From NCBI GenBank assembly GCA_030695565.1, contig JAUYRZ010000060.1, positions 1 to 64,000 on the forward strand: 64,000 nt of DNA, read 5' to 3'. Below, one piece after another: positions 53,324-64,000 of the stretch; positions within the stretch are counted from its first letter, which is position 1; each line of letters begins with the position of its first letter. The stretch comes from Archangium sp. Its GTDB lineage: Bacteria; Myxococcota; Myxococcia; Myxococcales; Myxococcaceae. Position numbers and translations under genes: made by a program. Below the pieces are notes generated by a model, which searched no databases, was not told the DNA's origin, and was given only the letters and a program-made list of their open reading frames with translations.

Positions 53324-54352
53324 ATGAGGTTCTTTTTCGCGCTGGCAGCGGTGCTGCTCGCAGGGTGTTTCGCGCCCGCACGCTCGGCCTTCGCGGTCGC
53401 TTCACCTTCGGTGGGCGTGAGCGTCGGCCAGTTCGATCCGTACCTCGATCCATACGGCGCGTGGTTGACGGTGCGCGGGTACGGCCGCGTGTGGCAGCCC
53501 GCACCGCAATACGTGGGCAGCGACTTCTACCCGTACGGCTCGGGCGGGCAGTGGGTGTACACGAACGCCGGTTGGGTCTTCGACAGCGAGTACCCCTTCG
53601 GGTGGGCAGTCTTTCATTACGGCAGGTGGACGCGTCACTTCGACTACGGCTGGTTGTGGATCCCCGGTTCGCAGTGGGGCCCGTCGTGGGTGAGCTGGCG
53701 TTTGGGCGGCCCCTTCGTGGGCTGGGCGCCGCTGGGCCCGCGGGGTGCGCGCGGCGTGGGGTATCGCGATTGGTGCTTCGTGCCGTCCGATCGTTTCACG
53801 GTGCGCAACGTGCGCGCGTACTCGGCGGGTGAGTACGAGTTTCACCGCGCGGTGGCGGTGACCGCACCGTCCCGCATGCCCGGGCCTCCGCCGGAGATGA
53901 TCTCGCGGGCGACGGGCTCACGCGTTCGGCAGGTGCCGGTCGATCGGTTGCGCAGCGGGGGCCGGGTGCCGCCGCCGCGGGGCCGCGCCAACACGTCTGG
54001 GTCGTCGCCTCGCTCTGCGTACCCGCAGGGTCAGCTGCCCCCTACGCCGCAGCAGCGATATCGATCGGCGCCCGATTCGAACGATCGGCTGTACCGCGCG
54101 CCGCCGCCCGCGCGTCGGCTCGAGCCGATGACACCGCCTCCGCCACCAGCGCGGTATCGCGCGTCGCCGCCTTCACCGGGTGCCGCGCCGATGACCTTGC
54201 CACCACCCGCGCGGGCGATGCCGCGCGCTCCGTCGATGCCCACCTCGCCACCGCCGCCGTCGTCGAGCCTGAAGCGCGGGTCGCCGCCGCCCGCGAGTCC
54301 TGCGCCGCGCATGGCCCCTCCGCCGCCACCGCCCCGGGGCGGAGGGCGCTGA
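53324..54352 (+). CDS. DUF6600-like Trp/Tyr/Gly-rich lipoprotein with Pro-rich tail
   Basis: This 342-residue protein has the lipoprotein signal FFALAAVLLAGCFAP. The N-terminal part (about 25-175) has repeated aromatic motifs (YGAWLTVRGYGRVWQP, GGQWVYTNAGWVFDSE, GWAVFHYGRWTRH, YGWLWIPGSQWGPSWVSW) characteristic of DUF6600 proteins. The C-terminal half is a low-complexity Pro/Arg/Ser tail ending in GGGR, probably surface-exposed. GGAGG lies seven bases before the ATG at 53324. Function is unknown; wall or matrix association is plausible. The 53052-53323 gap shows no gene. Confidence 0.8.
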   Translation: MRFFFALAAVLLAGCFAPARSAFAVASPSVGVSVGQFDPYLDPYGAWLTVRGYGRVWQPAPQYVGSDFYPYGSGGQWVYTNAGWVFDSEYPFGWAVFHYGRWTRHFDYGWLWIPGSQWGPSWVSWRLGGPFVGWAPLGPRGARGVGYRDWCFVPSDRFTVRNVRAYSAGEYEFHRAVAVTAPSRMPGPPPEMISRATGSRVRQVPVDRLRSGGRVPPPRGRANTSGSSPRSAYPQGQLPPTPQQRYRSAPDSNDRLYRAPPPARRLEPMTPPPPPARYRASPPSPGAAPMTLPPPARAMPRAPSMPTSPPPPSSSLKRGSPPPASPAPRMAPPPPPPRGGGR

Positions 54353-54386
54353 AGACGCCAGGTGATGAGCAGCGATCGCGACCGCT

Positions 54387-54426
54387 CATCGAGCGCAGTC
54401 GAGATGCGGGCGTGCTCCCTCGACTT
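54387..54426. repeat. family-2 repeat, copy 2
   Basis: CATCGAGCGCAGTCGAGATG at 54387-54406 (21-base match including the next C) and GTGCTCCCTCGACTT at 54412-54426 match the two end blocks of copy 1 in the same order. The spacing here is 4 bases, against 21 in copy 1. It lies in the gap between the DUF6600 gene and the dehalogenase. Confidence 0.75.
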
Positions 54427-54464
54427 GCACGATCATCTTCACGGCGGCGAAGGAGTAGAACGGG

Positions 54465-55361
<897 letters not shown>

Positions 55362-55377
55362 GAGACTTCGAAGCGTC

Positions 55378-56139
55378 ATGCAAAAGTGTTCGAACTGCAG
55401 CGCGCCGCTTCAAGACATCGTCGAGCAATGCACGTTCTGCGGCACCACCACGCAGCGCGGCGTGGAAGCCCGTCAAGCGCGCGCCCTGCAGACCGACGCC
55501 GATCGCCGCGCCGCCGAACAACGCTCCGCGGCCGACCGGGCCCGCGCGCGCGCCACTGCACAGCTCGACGTGGACGCCGCGGGCAAGTGGGCGCTCATCT
55601 CTTCGTTGGTGGGCAGCGTGGTGTGCTGCCTGGTGCCAGTGGGCCCGGTGTTGGGCATCGTCTTCGGGCTGCGGGCCCGCCGCCTCTCGCAGCAGCATGG
55701 GTTGCCCGGAGCGTCGTTGGGCACCGCCGGCCTCACCTTCGGCGGCCTCGGGGTCGGCCTGGCGCTCCTCTCGTGGCTGGGCATCGGCGTGATGGTCTTC
55801 AAAGAGAACCAGCGCAAGGCCGAGCTCAAGGCGCAGCTGGGCGATCTGAGCTCACCCCGGCTCGAGCTGGGCGCCGCGTGCGCCTTGACCGAACTGGAGA
55901 TGTTCGAGACCCGCTACGAAGAGTTCGGCGTGACGAACGACTTCGACTGCCCCGCCACCGGCGATCTCGAAGTGACGAGCGACGAGGCCATCTTGCGTGA
56001 CCTGCACTTCCTCAACGGCGAGAAGAAGACCGAGCTCGTCGCCTGCTTGCGCTTCAAGAACCGCTGGTCGGTGCACCAGCTGCGTGTCGATGACGACTGC
56101 AGGGCCCCGAAGGAGCCCCCGAACAAGAAGAAGAAGTGA
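55378..56139 (+). CDS. zinc-ribbon, two-helix membrane protein
   Basis: This 253-residue protein starts with a zinc ribbon (CSNCSAPL...CTFCGTTTQRG) and a charged helix (about 30-65). Two membrane helices follow (about 70-100 and 115-140), of the DUF4190-like kind. The rest is a soluble domain of about 115 residues ending in a Lys-rich tail. It starts 16 bases after the dehalogenase gene, so the two are probably co-transcribed. Role unknown; a membrane-linked sensor or assembly factor is possible. Confidence 0.75.
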   Translation: MQKCSNCSAPLQDIVEQCTFCGTTTQRGVEARQARALQTDADRRAAEQRSAADRARARATAQLDVDAAGKWALISSLVGSVVCCLVPVGPVLGIVFGLRARRLSQQHGLPGASLGTAGLTFGGLGVGLALLSWLGIGVMVFKENQRKAELKAQLGDLSSPRLELGAACALTELEMFETRYEEFGVTNDFDCPATGDLEVTSDEAILRDLHFLNGEKKTELVACLRFKNRWSVHQLRVDDDCRAPKEPPNKKKK

Positions 56140-56190
56140 AACGCACGACGCCGCTGCATTCGAGACAACACGAGTAGGCTGCGGCGCATC

Positions 56191-56889
56191 ATGGACGCCC
56201 GCTCGTACCTGACGAAGGTTGTTCTCTCGGTCGACGTCTCCGCGGTTCGCGAAGCGCAGCAGGGGCTCTGGGCGATCCTGGAGGAGGCGAAGAAGGCCAG
56301 CCTGCCCGCCACGCCCTCCGCGCTCAACGCGCTCTACACGTACCAGGTGCCGAAGCGCTCCGCCGATGGGAGCTGCTCGCTGCACGACGAGCTCGACCCG
56401 GTGCCGTATGACTTGTCGAAGGTGCTGGGCGGTCGCTCGGTGCAGAACAGCTTCGCGTTGATCACCCTCGACGCGCTGGTCGAGTCAGTGCACCAGCGCA
56501 CCGGCTGCGATTGGCTGGGGCTGTATCAAAGACGCGAGCTGCCTTCGGGCCCCACGCTGGTGAAGCTGGCCTATCGCGGCGTGGAGAGCCGGCCGGAGTT
56601 CCCGCTCACCGAAGCGTTCGCCCGCACCTCGAACAACGCGGCCGTCGGCTTGAGCGGCAAGGCGCGCGTGCTGCAAGACGTGCGAGCGCACGTGGCGGGT
56701 GGCGGGGCGTATTACGAGTGCGATCCCAAAGTGCAGTCGGAGGTCTGCCTGCCGCTGCTGGATCCCAACGGCAAGGTGATCGGCGTTCTCGACGCCGAAT
56801 CGGCCCAGCCTGCGCACTTCACGCCCGAACGCCTGGCCCTGCTGGTGTCTCTGGCCACCGAGAGCACCTCGCATTTCCCTCCGCGCTGA
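56191..56889 (+). CDS. GAF-domain protein resembling free Met-(R)-sulfoxide reductase
   Basis: This 232-residue protein has a C-terminal GAF domain (about 90-230). SEVCLPLLDPNGKVIGVLDAES matches the core of fRMsr enzymes that reduce free methionine sulfoxide. The Cys-containing YYECDPK segment is present. The position corresponding to the other conserved Cys reads VGLSGKA, so the usual three-Cys set is incomplete. It may therefore be a ligand-binding GAF protein instead. The first 90 residues are an unknown domain. Confidence 0.78.
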   Translation: MDARSYLTKVVLSVDVSAVREAQQGLWAILEEAKKASLPATPSALNALYTYQVPKRSADGSCSLHDELDPVPYDLSKVLGGRSVQNSFALITLDALVESVHQRTGCDWLGLYQRRELPSGPTLVKLAYRGVESRPEFPLTEAFARTSNNAAVGLSGKARVLQDVRAHVAGGGAYYECDPKVQSEVCLPLLDPNGKVIGVLDAESAQPAHFTPERLALLVSLATESTSHFPPR

Positions 56890-56899
56890 GCGTTTTTTC

Positions 56900-57250
56900 T
56901 CAGCGCGCGTCGAGGGGCACGGCCTCCAGCATTCCGAAGCCGATCAACCGCTCGGTCGCGTCTTTCACGTCTTTGGCGCTGGTGCCGCAGTCGCGCAACG
57001 CGTCGGCGGTCTCCTTCAACGTGCGGCCGGCGACGCCGAACTCCACCAGGTACTGGGCATCTTCCGGAGCGAGCCCGCGAGGCGCGCTCCAGGCTTTCCG
57101 GGCTGCATCGAACTCGGCGCGGCCCGTACCGCTGCGGGCCGCAGCGATGGTGACTTCGTACGCCTTCACCGCTTCCGTGCCCTTCTCAGACAGGCGGAAC
57201 TTCTGCGATCGGCCGTAGCGGACCTTCTCGGGTTTCTCATCGCTCAACAT
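56900..57250 (-). CDS. small helical protein, possible winged-helix
   Basis: This 116-residue protein is basic at the N-terminus (KVRYGRSQKFRLSEKG) and helical after that, with no signal. GRSQKFRLSEKGTEAVKAYE resembles the end of a winged-helix region, and GVAGRTLKETADALRDCG could be a helix-turn-helix. DNA binding is only a suggestion. It is convergent with the GAF gene (end at 56889), and nothing else in the context points to a role. Confidence 0.6.
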   Translation of the reverse strand: MLSDEKPEKVRYGRSQKFRLSEKGTEAVKAYEVTIAAARSGTGRAEFDAARKAWSAPRGLAPEDAQYLVEFGVAGRTLKETADALRDCGTSAKDVKDATERLIGFGMLEAVPLDAR

Positions 57251-57314
57251 GCGGGCACCTTACGCCGTCTTGGCGTCAGGTGCCCGCTTCGCGCAGGGGT
57301 GACACCCCAAAACG

Positions 57315-58928
57315 TCAGGGGCAGCGCGTGCTGATTTTGTCGACGGAGAGGTTGCGGTCAGCCATGCGGATGATCGCGTCGTTGTCGAAGCTGACGCGGA
57401 TCTGCCCCGTCGCGCCGGCCGGCACGGTGAGGCGGTACTGCGACCAGGTGGTGTTCGACACGGTCACCGTGCCCAGCACCCTGCCGCCCACCGAGACCGT
57501 CATGCGGGGCCACACGCCGCCCGCTGACGAACCACGTGCCGACACGATCAGGCTGCTGACGCCCGTGATGCTCGAGGTGGTCTGCAGGTAGCCGTTGCTC
57601 CACAGGTTCCAGCCGCCCGAGGTGGGGCCGCCCGTGGAGTGAAAGGCGGTCTCTGCCTCGAAGACGCCCTCGGTGCAGGCCGAAGGGGCCGTGCACGCCT
57701 TGCACGAACCGCCGCAGTCGACGCCCGTTTCATTGCCATTGCGGGCCCCGTCGGTGCAGCTGGTGGTGGGCACGCAGGCCGCGCACGAACCGCCGCAGTC
57801 GACGCCTGTTTCAGTGCCATTGCGGGCGCCGTCGGTGCAGCTGGGCGGGGTGGTGGTGCTCGAGAGGTGGCGCTCCATCACGTCCATCTGCGGCTTGTCG
57901 GCGCCCGTCGAGGTCGGCTCGAGCGAGGTCCACGCGTTGCCCCACCACGGGCCCGCAGCCCACCACGTCCACCCGAGGTACACGTCGGTGTTGGCGTCGA
58001 GGTAGGTGAGCAGGTTCTCCAGCGCGGCCAGACACGTGGCGTTGCTGCCGGTGGCGAACTCGCCCAGGAAGCCCTTCTTGCCGTTCGCGCGAAGCCACTG
58101 CGTGAACGCGCCCAGCTGCGCTGCGCCCGCAGACGTGCTGGTGCAGCTGTCGGCGGCGCCCGAGTAGTTCGAGTCGAAGTACTGGTGCGCTTCGAAGGCC
58201 ACGTTGTTGCCGGAGTCACGAATCGCCAGCAGCGCCACCGAGTTCGCCGTGCCGTACCAGTTCTGCGTCCAGCTGTGCGCGCCGGTCCACGCGTTGCCGG
58301 GCACCAGGATGAGGTTGGTCGCGCCCGTCGCGCGGATGGCGACGATGGCGGCGTTGGCCGAGGTGACCCACTGCTCGGTGGGCAGGCCGTACGGCTCGTT
58401 CATCAAGCCGAAGAGCACGTTGGGGTTGCTCTTGAACTCATGGGCCAGCCGCGACCAGAAGTCGGCGAACTGGGCGTGGGACACGCTGCCCGAGCCGATG
58501 AACGCGGTGCCGTAGCGCGCGTAGTTGTGCGGGTCGAGGAGCACCACGCCACCGCGGCTGGTGATGCCGTTGACGGTGGTGCGCATGCGCGAGAGTTCCG
58601 CAGCATCGAAGGCCGCGCCGAGGGTGCGCTGGAGGCGCTCCCAGCGAAAGGGCACCCGGAAGGTGTTCATGCCCTTGGCGAGGAAGTAGTCGGCCGAGGT
58701 CGCGCTGGGCCAGGTGTACGTCGAGCCGAACGTGCCCGGGTTCTGCCCGGTGCCGTCGGAGGCCACGCCGAAGTCGGCGCCCGCGAGGTTCACCCCGCGG
58801 TAGGGCATCGGCCCGGTCAACGCAGCGCGGGTGCTGGCGACGGCGGTTTCGTCGAACTGCTCTTCGGGACCACACCCTGCCAATGCAAGAGCACAGACGA
58901 CTGCTGAGACGGCGACGACGATTTTCAA
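57315..58928 (-). CDS. secreted GH5-type glycanase lipoprotein with Cys repeats and CBM
   Basis: This 537-residue lipoprotein starts at a TTG at 58928, eight bases after GAGG, giving MKIVVAVSAVVCALALAGCG. Residues about 30-360 are a GH5 cellulase-like barrel with the acid/base Glu in LFGLMNEPYG and the nucleophile Glu in GFLGEFATGS. Two Cys repeats (CTDGARNGTETGVDCGGSC and CTDGARNGNETGVDCGGSC) follow at about 370-415. A carbohydrate-binding-like domain of the CBM36/60 kind (FEAETAFHSTGG, then WSQYRLTVPAGATGQIRVSF) ends the protein. It should degrade plant or microbial beta-glucans outside the cell. Confidence 0.87.
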   Translation of the reverse strand: MKIVVAVSAVVCALALAGCGPEEQFDETAVASTRAALTGPMPYRGVNLAGADFGVASDGTGQNPGTFGSTYTWPSATSADYFLAKGMNTFRVPFRWERLQRTLGAAFDAAELSRMRTTVNGITSRGGVVLLDPHNYARYGTAFIGSGSVSHAQFADFWSRLAHEFKSNPNVLFGLMNEPYGLPTEQWVTSANAAIVAIRATGATNLILVPGNAWTGAHSWTQNWYGTANSVALLAIRDSGNNVAFEAHQYFDSNYSGAADSCTSTSAGAAQLGAFTQWLRANGKKGFLGEFATGSNATCLAALENLLTYLDANTDVYLGWTWWAAGPWWGNAWTSLEPTSTGADKPQMDVMERHLSSTTTPPSCTDGARNGTETGVDCGGSCAACVPTTSCTDGARNGNETGVDCGGSCKACTAPSACTEGVFEAETAFHSTGGPTSGGWNLWSNGYLQTTSSITGVSSLIVSARGSSAGGVWPRMTVSVGGRVLGTVTVSNTTWSQYRLTVPAGATGQIRVSFDNDAIIRMADRNLSVDKISTRCP

Positions 58929-59268
58929 GATCGAACCTCGAACACGAGTGAGAAATGCAGACAGCGAAGGAGCGCACACCGCTCCCGCGCCCCTCTGGAC
59001 CGGTTCAACTTCCACGATGTCCGGTCCCCCGTCAGAACCCGCGCGACACTCGCCGGCACGCACGTGTTCTCACTGCGGTAGCGCGAGTACCAATTGCGAA
59101 CGAAGCTCAGCAATGTGAGCAATTGGCGGCGGCCAGCGGGCGCCTCGTGGCATGTGTGAGCGGCGCGGACACCGGGTGATGATTTCCGCGTGGTTGGAGA
59201 ATTCCGCCGGGGAAAGACACCTGCCCGTTCAGTTTCAGAGCGCGGTCCGTCGGTCCGCTGCCGACGGT
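58929..59268. other. 340-bp intergenic region with nested inverted repeat
   Basis: Upstream of the GH5 gene and downstream of the hybrid kinase. CCAATTGC (59090-59097) and GCAATTGG (59119-59126) form an inverted repeat, and GCTCA (59105-59109)/TGAGC (59116-59120) form an inner hairpin. It could be an operator or a leader hairpin for GH5. No gene is supported here. Confidence 0.4.
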
Positions 59269-61056
<1,788 letters not shown>

Positions 61057-61061
61057 GTACG

Positions 61062-61097
61062 CCCCTCTCCCCGACCCTCTCCCCGCTGGGGAGGAGG
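61062..61097. repeat. family-1 palindromic repeat, copy G
   Basis: CCCTCTCCCCGACCCTCTCCCC and GGGGAGGAGG lie in the opposite order from copies B and C. The repeat sits in the 148-base gap between the divergent hybrid kinase and the large lipoprotein. Confidence 0.65.
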
Positions 61098-61204
61098 CGC
61101 AATTTCCCAGCTTCTGAGACTTCGCTGCGGAGAAATTTCCATTCGCGACGGAGGTCTCGGCCCCCCGTGGTGATCACGACGCGCTGCGTGGTAAGCCTTT
61201 GGCC

Positions 61205-64000
61205 GTGCGACTCCCACATCTTTGTGTTCTTTGGCTCGCTGTCGTCGTCGTTGGTTGTGAATGTCGGCGCCCCGGCGGGGCACAAGGCATCGCCGGCGAG
61301 GTGCGCTGGGAGTGGGTGACCGCAGCCGGCCCGCAGATCGACTCTTCCGCGCGCGTCGACTTTCCGCCGACCACCATGGGCGCGCGCCGCGAGCAGGTGC
61401 TCTTCGTTCAGAACGTGGGCCGGGCCGCCTTCACCATGACGGAGTTCGCCAAGCTCACCGGTTCGCCCGTGACGCTGGGCCTGTTCAGCGAACCCAACTC
61501 GGCCTTCGAGGTGCGCTGGGTGCCTGACGTGGTGGTCAACCCCACGGAGAAGCAGCCGGTCACCGTGATCTTCTCGCCGCCCATCACCGAAGAGCGCTTC
61601 GTGGACTACTCCGCCGAGGTCGAGTTTCGCCCCGCGGGTGCTGGGCCCTCGTTGTTGACCATCAACGGCCGCGCGATCGCAGGTGAGTGTGACGTACCTT
61701 CGGTGATCGACTTCGGCTCGGTGCCGATCGGCAGCTCGCTCGACGAAGAGTTCTCGCTGCGCAACGACGGCGCCTCGCCGGTGACGGTCACCTCGGGCGG
61801 CGTCACGGGTGCACCGGTCGGCATCTTCGAGATCAACGGCCTGGGCAACGAAGGCAGATTGCTGGTCGACGCCAACAGCTCGCCCAACGCGAAGGTGAAC
61901 TTCAAGCCCACCGAGCCGCGTGACTACAACGGCGAGTTCGTGATCCGCCGCGCCGACTCGTGCCCGCAGCGCACCGTGCAGGTGCGTGGCCGCGGCGTGG
62001 TCTCCTGCCTCACCTGGCGCGCCGCCCCGCCCGAAGACTCCACCGCCAGCTCGCTGCACTTCGGGAGCATCGCCCCGGGCAGCGTGGCCGAAGGCACCAT
62101 CACCTTCAGCAACGCCTGCAGCCTCGACATCAACATCAGCCGCATTCGCACCACCGACCCGGTCTTCGTGGTCACCGCGGCCGACCCCACCGACGTCACC
62201 CTGCTGAAGGTGCCCGCCTCGACGCGCGCTGCGGATCAGACCTGGGCCGCCGGCACCGGCGTGACGGTGCTCGACTTCCGACCGACCGTGCTCGGCCCCA
62301 AGACGGGCCAGCTGATGGCCAGCACGAGCCTCGCTTCGCAGCCTGCGCTCTCCATCAACCTGCGCGGCTTCGGTGGTGGACCTCGCATCGAAGTGCGCCC
62401 CTCGCCGGTGTTCGCCATCGGCCGCGTCGGCTTCACCGCGGGCGCTTCACCGGGCACCTTTTCCCAGCGCACCCTGCGGGTGGCCAACGTGGGCAACCGC
62501 CCCTCGCCGCCTGATCCGCGCGCGAACCTTCACCTGGGCATGAACGGCCAGGGCACCACCTACTGGTCAGTGCGCGCCATCACCGGCACCGACGTCGAGC
62601 TGTGCGTGGGCGACTGGGACGCGGTGGGCAACGCCTGCGCGGGTACGTTGAGCGCGGCGACCTACAACGTGAACGACGGCATCGAAGCGGCCATCGGCGC
62701 GGCGTTGAACCTGCCGGTGCGCGTGATTCCCCAGACCGCGGGCCCCAAGGAGTGGGAGCTGACGCTGTACTCCAACGACACGCTCACCCCCGCGGTGACG
62801 GTGCGCATCACGGCAGAGGCCATCGACGTCCCGCCTTGCAACTACACGGTGTCCCCCACCGATCTCGCCTTCGGCATCATGGACGTGCCGCAGGTGCGCG
62901 ACCTCACCTTCACGCTCACCAACCTGGGCACCGCGCCCACCGAGCTCTGCTACTTCAACGGGCTCGGTCTCTCGCCGACCTCGCATGACACGTTCAGCAT
63001 GCCCGGCGTGATGAGCGACGTGGTGCTCAACCCCGGGCAAAGCCAGGTGGTGACGGTGCGTGCCCAGCCGTTGAGCAGCCCGATGATTCCCACGATGGTC
63101 AGCGGTGAGGCCAGCTTCAACGTCTCCACGCCCGGCGCTTCTCAAGGTGCGGTGCTGCTGTCGGCCACCCTGGCGCCCGCTTGCCTCACGCTCGCGCCCA
63201 GCCCCGTCAACTTTCAAGACACCGAGCTCGAGTGTGGTTCGCCCGAGCGGGCGGTGGTGATCAGCAACACCTGCGCGCAGACGGTCACCCTCAACAGCAC
63301 GGTGCTCACCAACGCCGCCAACGCGCCGGCAGGCTCGGGGTCGTGCACCAACCCCGCGGGCTGCCCGCAGTTCGCCATCACCTCGGCGCCCGTGGGTGGG
63401 CCGCTCGCTCCCGGCGCTTCGCGCACCGTGTTGCTGCGCTACCGCCCGTACCTGGTCGGCCCGGCGACTGGTGAAGTGACCGTCACCATGCAGCAGGGCT
63501 CGATGGCCGTTCCCTACGCGGTGGCGCTCAACGGCAATGGCCGCGCGCGCACCATGGCGGGCTGCGGCGTGACGGCGATGTGCCCGGGCCCGATCACGGT
63601 CAACGCCAACAGCACGGTGACGCTCACCCCGTCGATCATGGCGCCGGGTGCGACGACCTGTAACTGGGCCATCGCCTCGCGCCCCACCACCTCGAGCGGC
63701 AACTTCTCGGCGCCCAACAGCTGCTCCAGCACCACGTACTTCGCCGACGTGGTGGGCACGCACATCGTGAACTTCAACGTCTCTGACGGCCTGGGTGGCA
63801 CCGCGCAGTGCACCACGCCCATCACGGTCAACCCCAACGGCGACCTGTGGATCGAGCTGACCTGGGATCGCCCGAACGACATGGATCTCCACCTGCTCCA
63901 CCCGATGGCCGGGCCGAGCAACTCGGCCACCAGCTGGAACAACTCCGTCTACGACTGCCACTGGCTCAACAAGACGCCCAGCTGGCCGGGCGGCGCCCAG
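61205..64000 (+). CDS. large ASH/choice-of-anchor-type lipoprotein, truncated by window
   Basis: The frame is open from a GTG at 61205 to the last base, 932 codons without a stop. The lipoprotein signal reads VRLPHLCVLWLAVVVVGCEC. Several repeats of about 110 residues follow with motifs like IDFGSVPIGSSLDEEFSLRN, LHFGSIAPGSVAEGTITFSN, FAIGRVGFTAGA and LAFGIMDVPQVRDLTFTLTN. These are ASH/choice-of-anchor immunoglobulin-like domains. The end contains LWIELTWDRPNDMDLHLLHP, similar to calcium-binding tails of adhesin-like proteins. The C-terminus and total length are unknown. It is divergent from the hybrid kinase. Confidence 0.8.
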   Translation, partial: MRLPHLCVLWLAVVVVGCECRRPGGAQGIAGEVRWEWVTAAGPQIDSSARVDFPPTTMGARREQVLFVQNVGRAAFTMTEFAKLTGSPVTLGLFSEPNSAFEVRWVPDVVVNPTEKQPVTVIFSPPITEERFVDYSAEVEFRPAGAGPSLLTINGRAIAGECDVPSVIDFGSVPIGSSLDEEFSLRNDGASPVTVTSGGVTGAPVGIFEINGLGNEGRLLVDANSSPNAKVNFKPTEPRDYNGEFVIRRADSCPQRTVQVRGRGVVSCLTWRAAPPEDSTASSLHFGSIAPGSVAEGTITFSNACSLDINISRIRTTDPVFVVTAADPTDVTLLKVPASTRAADQTWAAGTGVTVLDFRPTVLGPKTGQLMASTSLASQPALSINLRGFGGGPRIEVRPSPVFAIGRVGFTAGASPGTFSQRTLRVANVGNRPSPPDPRANLHLGMNGQGTTYWSVRAITGTDVELCVGDWDAVGNACAGTLSAATYNVNDGIEAAIGAALNLPVRVIPQTAGPKEWELTLYSNDTLTPAVTVRITAEAIDVPPCNYTVSPTDLAFGIMDVPQVRDLTFTLTNLGTAPTELCYFNGLGLSPTSHDTFSMPGVMSDVVLNPGQSQVVTVRAQPLSSPMIPTMVSGEASFNVSTPGASQGAVLLSATLAPACLTLAPSPVNFQDTELECGSPERAVVISNTCAQTVTLNSTVLTNAANAPAGSGSCTNPAGCPQFAITSAPVGGPLAPGASRTVLLRYRPYLVGPATGEVTVTMQQGSMAVPYAVALNGNGRARTMAGCGVTAMCPGPITVNANSTVTLTPSIMAPGATTCNWAIASRPTTSSGNFSAPNSCSSTTYFADVVGTHIVNFNVSDGLGGTAQCTTPITVNPNGDLWIELTWDRPNDMDLHLLHPMAGPSNSATSWNNSVYDCHWLNKTPSWPGGAQ

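Noticed and set aside
62567-63961. Minus-strand open frame opposite the right-edge lipoprotein
   Set aside because: The plus frame 61205-64000 has a lipoprotein signal and ASH repeats; the reverse frame is His/Arg/Gly-rich noise.

Overview
The window looks like a chromosomal segment of a Myxococcota bacterium, probably in the Cystobacterineae. GC is high and third codon positions are strongly GC-biased. There are four diverged copies of the DUF2378/TIGR02265 family, a Myxococcus-type paralogous family. Many secreted lipoproteins carry Cys-rich or ASH-like repeats, and signalling proteins are abundant. No rRNA, tRNA, CRISPR array, transposase or prophage was recognised. Only the extreme left edge (about 1-620) looks lower in GC and less typical.

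Layout from left to right. 1-7.3 kb: an orphan ORF, a PhyH-type dioxygenase divergent from a methyltransferase, a GH24/LysM cell-wall enzyme, and a 1064-residue ferredoxin-reductase/polyferredoxin/PhnD-like membrane fusion. 7.3-14.8 kb: a heavy-metal RND efflux tripartite system with its own two-component regulators. 14.9-22.5 kb: a phosphoesterase, envelope proteins and a membrane-fused spermidine-synthase-like protein. 22.7-26.7 kb: a compact chemosensory-like module (membrane CheA-like kinase, CheY, CheX, soluble mini-MCP, tiny membrane peptide). 27.5-30.8 kb: a four-gene bufferin operon (Cys-rich precursor, fused DUF692-DUF2063 modification enzyme, ECF sigma factor, NrsF-like anti-sigma factor) behind an ECF-like promoter. 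30.9-37.9 kb: uncharacterised proteins, a DUF922 protease, and a tight operon headed by a KAS III enzyme. 38-39.8 kb: a divergent PilZ/sigma-54 activator, with a -24/-12-like promoter and a three-half-site dyad between it and the KAS III operon. 40-53 kb: fumarase, a PLP decarboxylase, Fic, site-2 protease, dihaem cytochrome, and an oxoamine-synthase/GNAT fusion. 53-64 kb: a DUF6600 lipoprotein, haloalkane dehalogenase, GAF protein, GH5 glycanase, hybrid kinase and a large ASH-repeat lipoprotein cut by the window edge.

Two palindromic repeat families are scattered through the window. Family 1 has a CCCTCTCCC / GGGAGAGGG stem with a GTCGGGG tail. Family 2 has CGAGCGAAGTCGAGGG / ATCTCGACTGCGCTCGAT ends. 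Most copies sit between genes. One family-1 copy lies in frame inside a membrane-protein loop, one encodes the C-terminus of the sigma-54 activator, and a family-2 copy encodes the linker joining the two bufferin-maturation domains. The best candidates for follow-up are the bufferin operon, the compact CheA-like module, the electron-transfer/PhnD fusion and the repeat-encoded protein segments.
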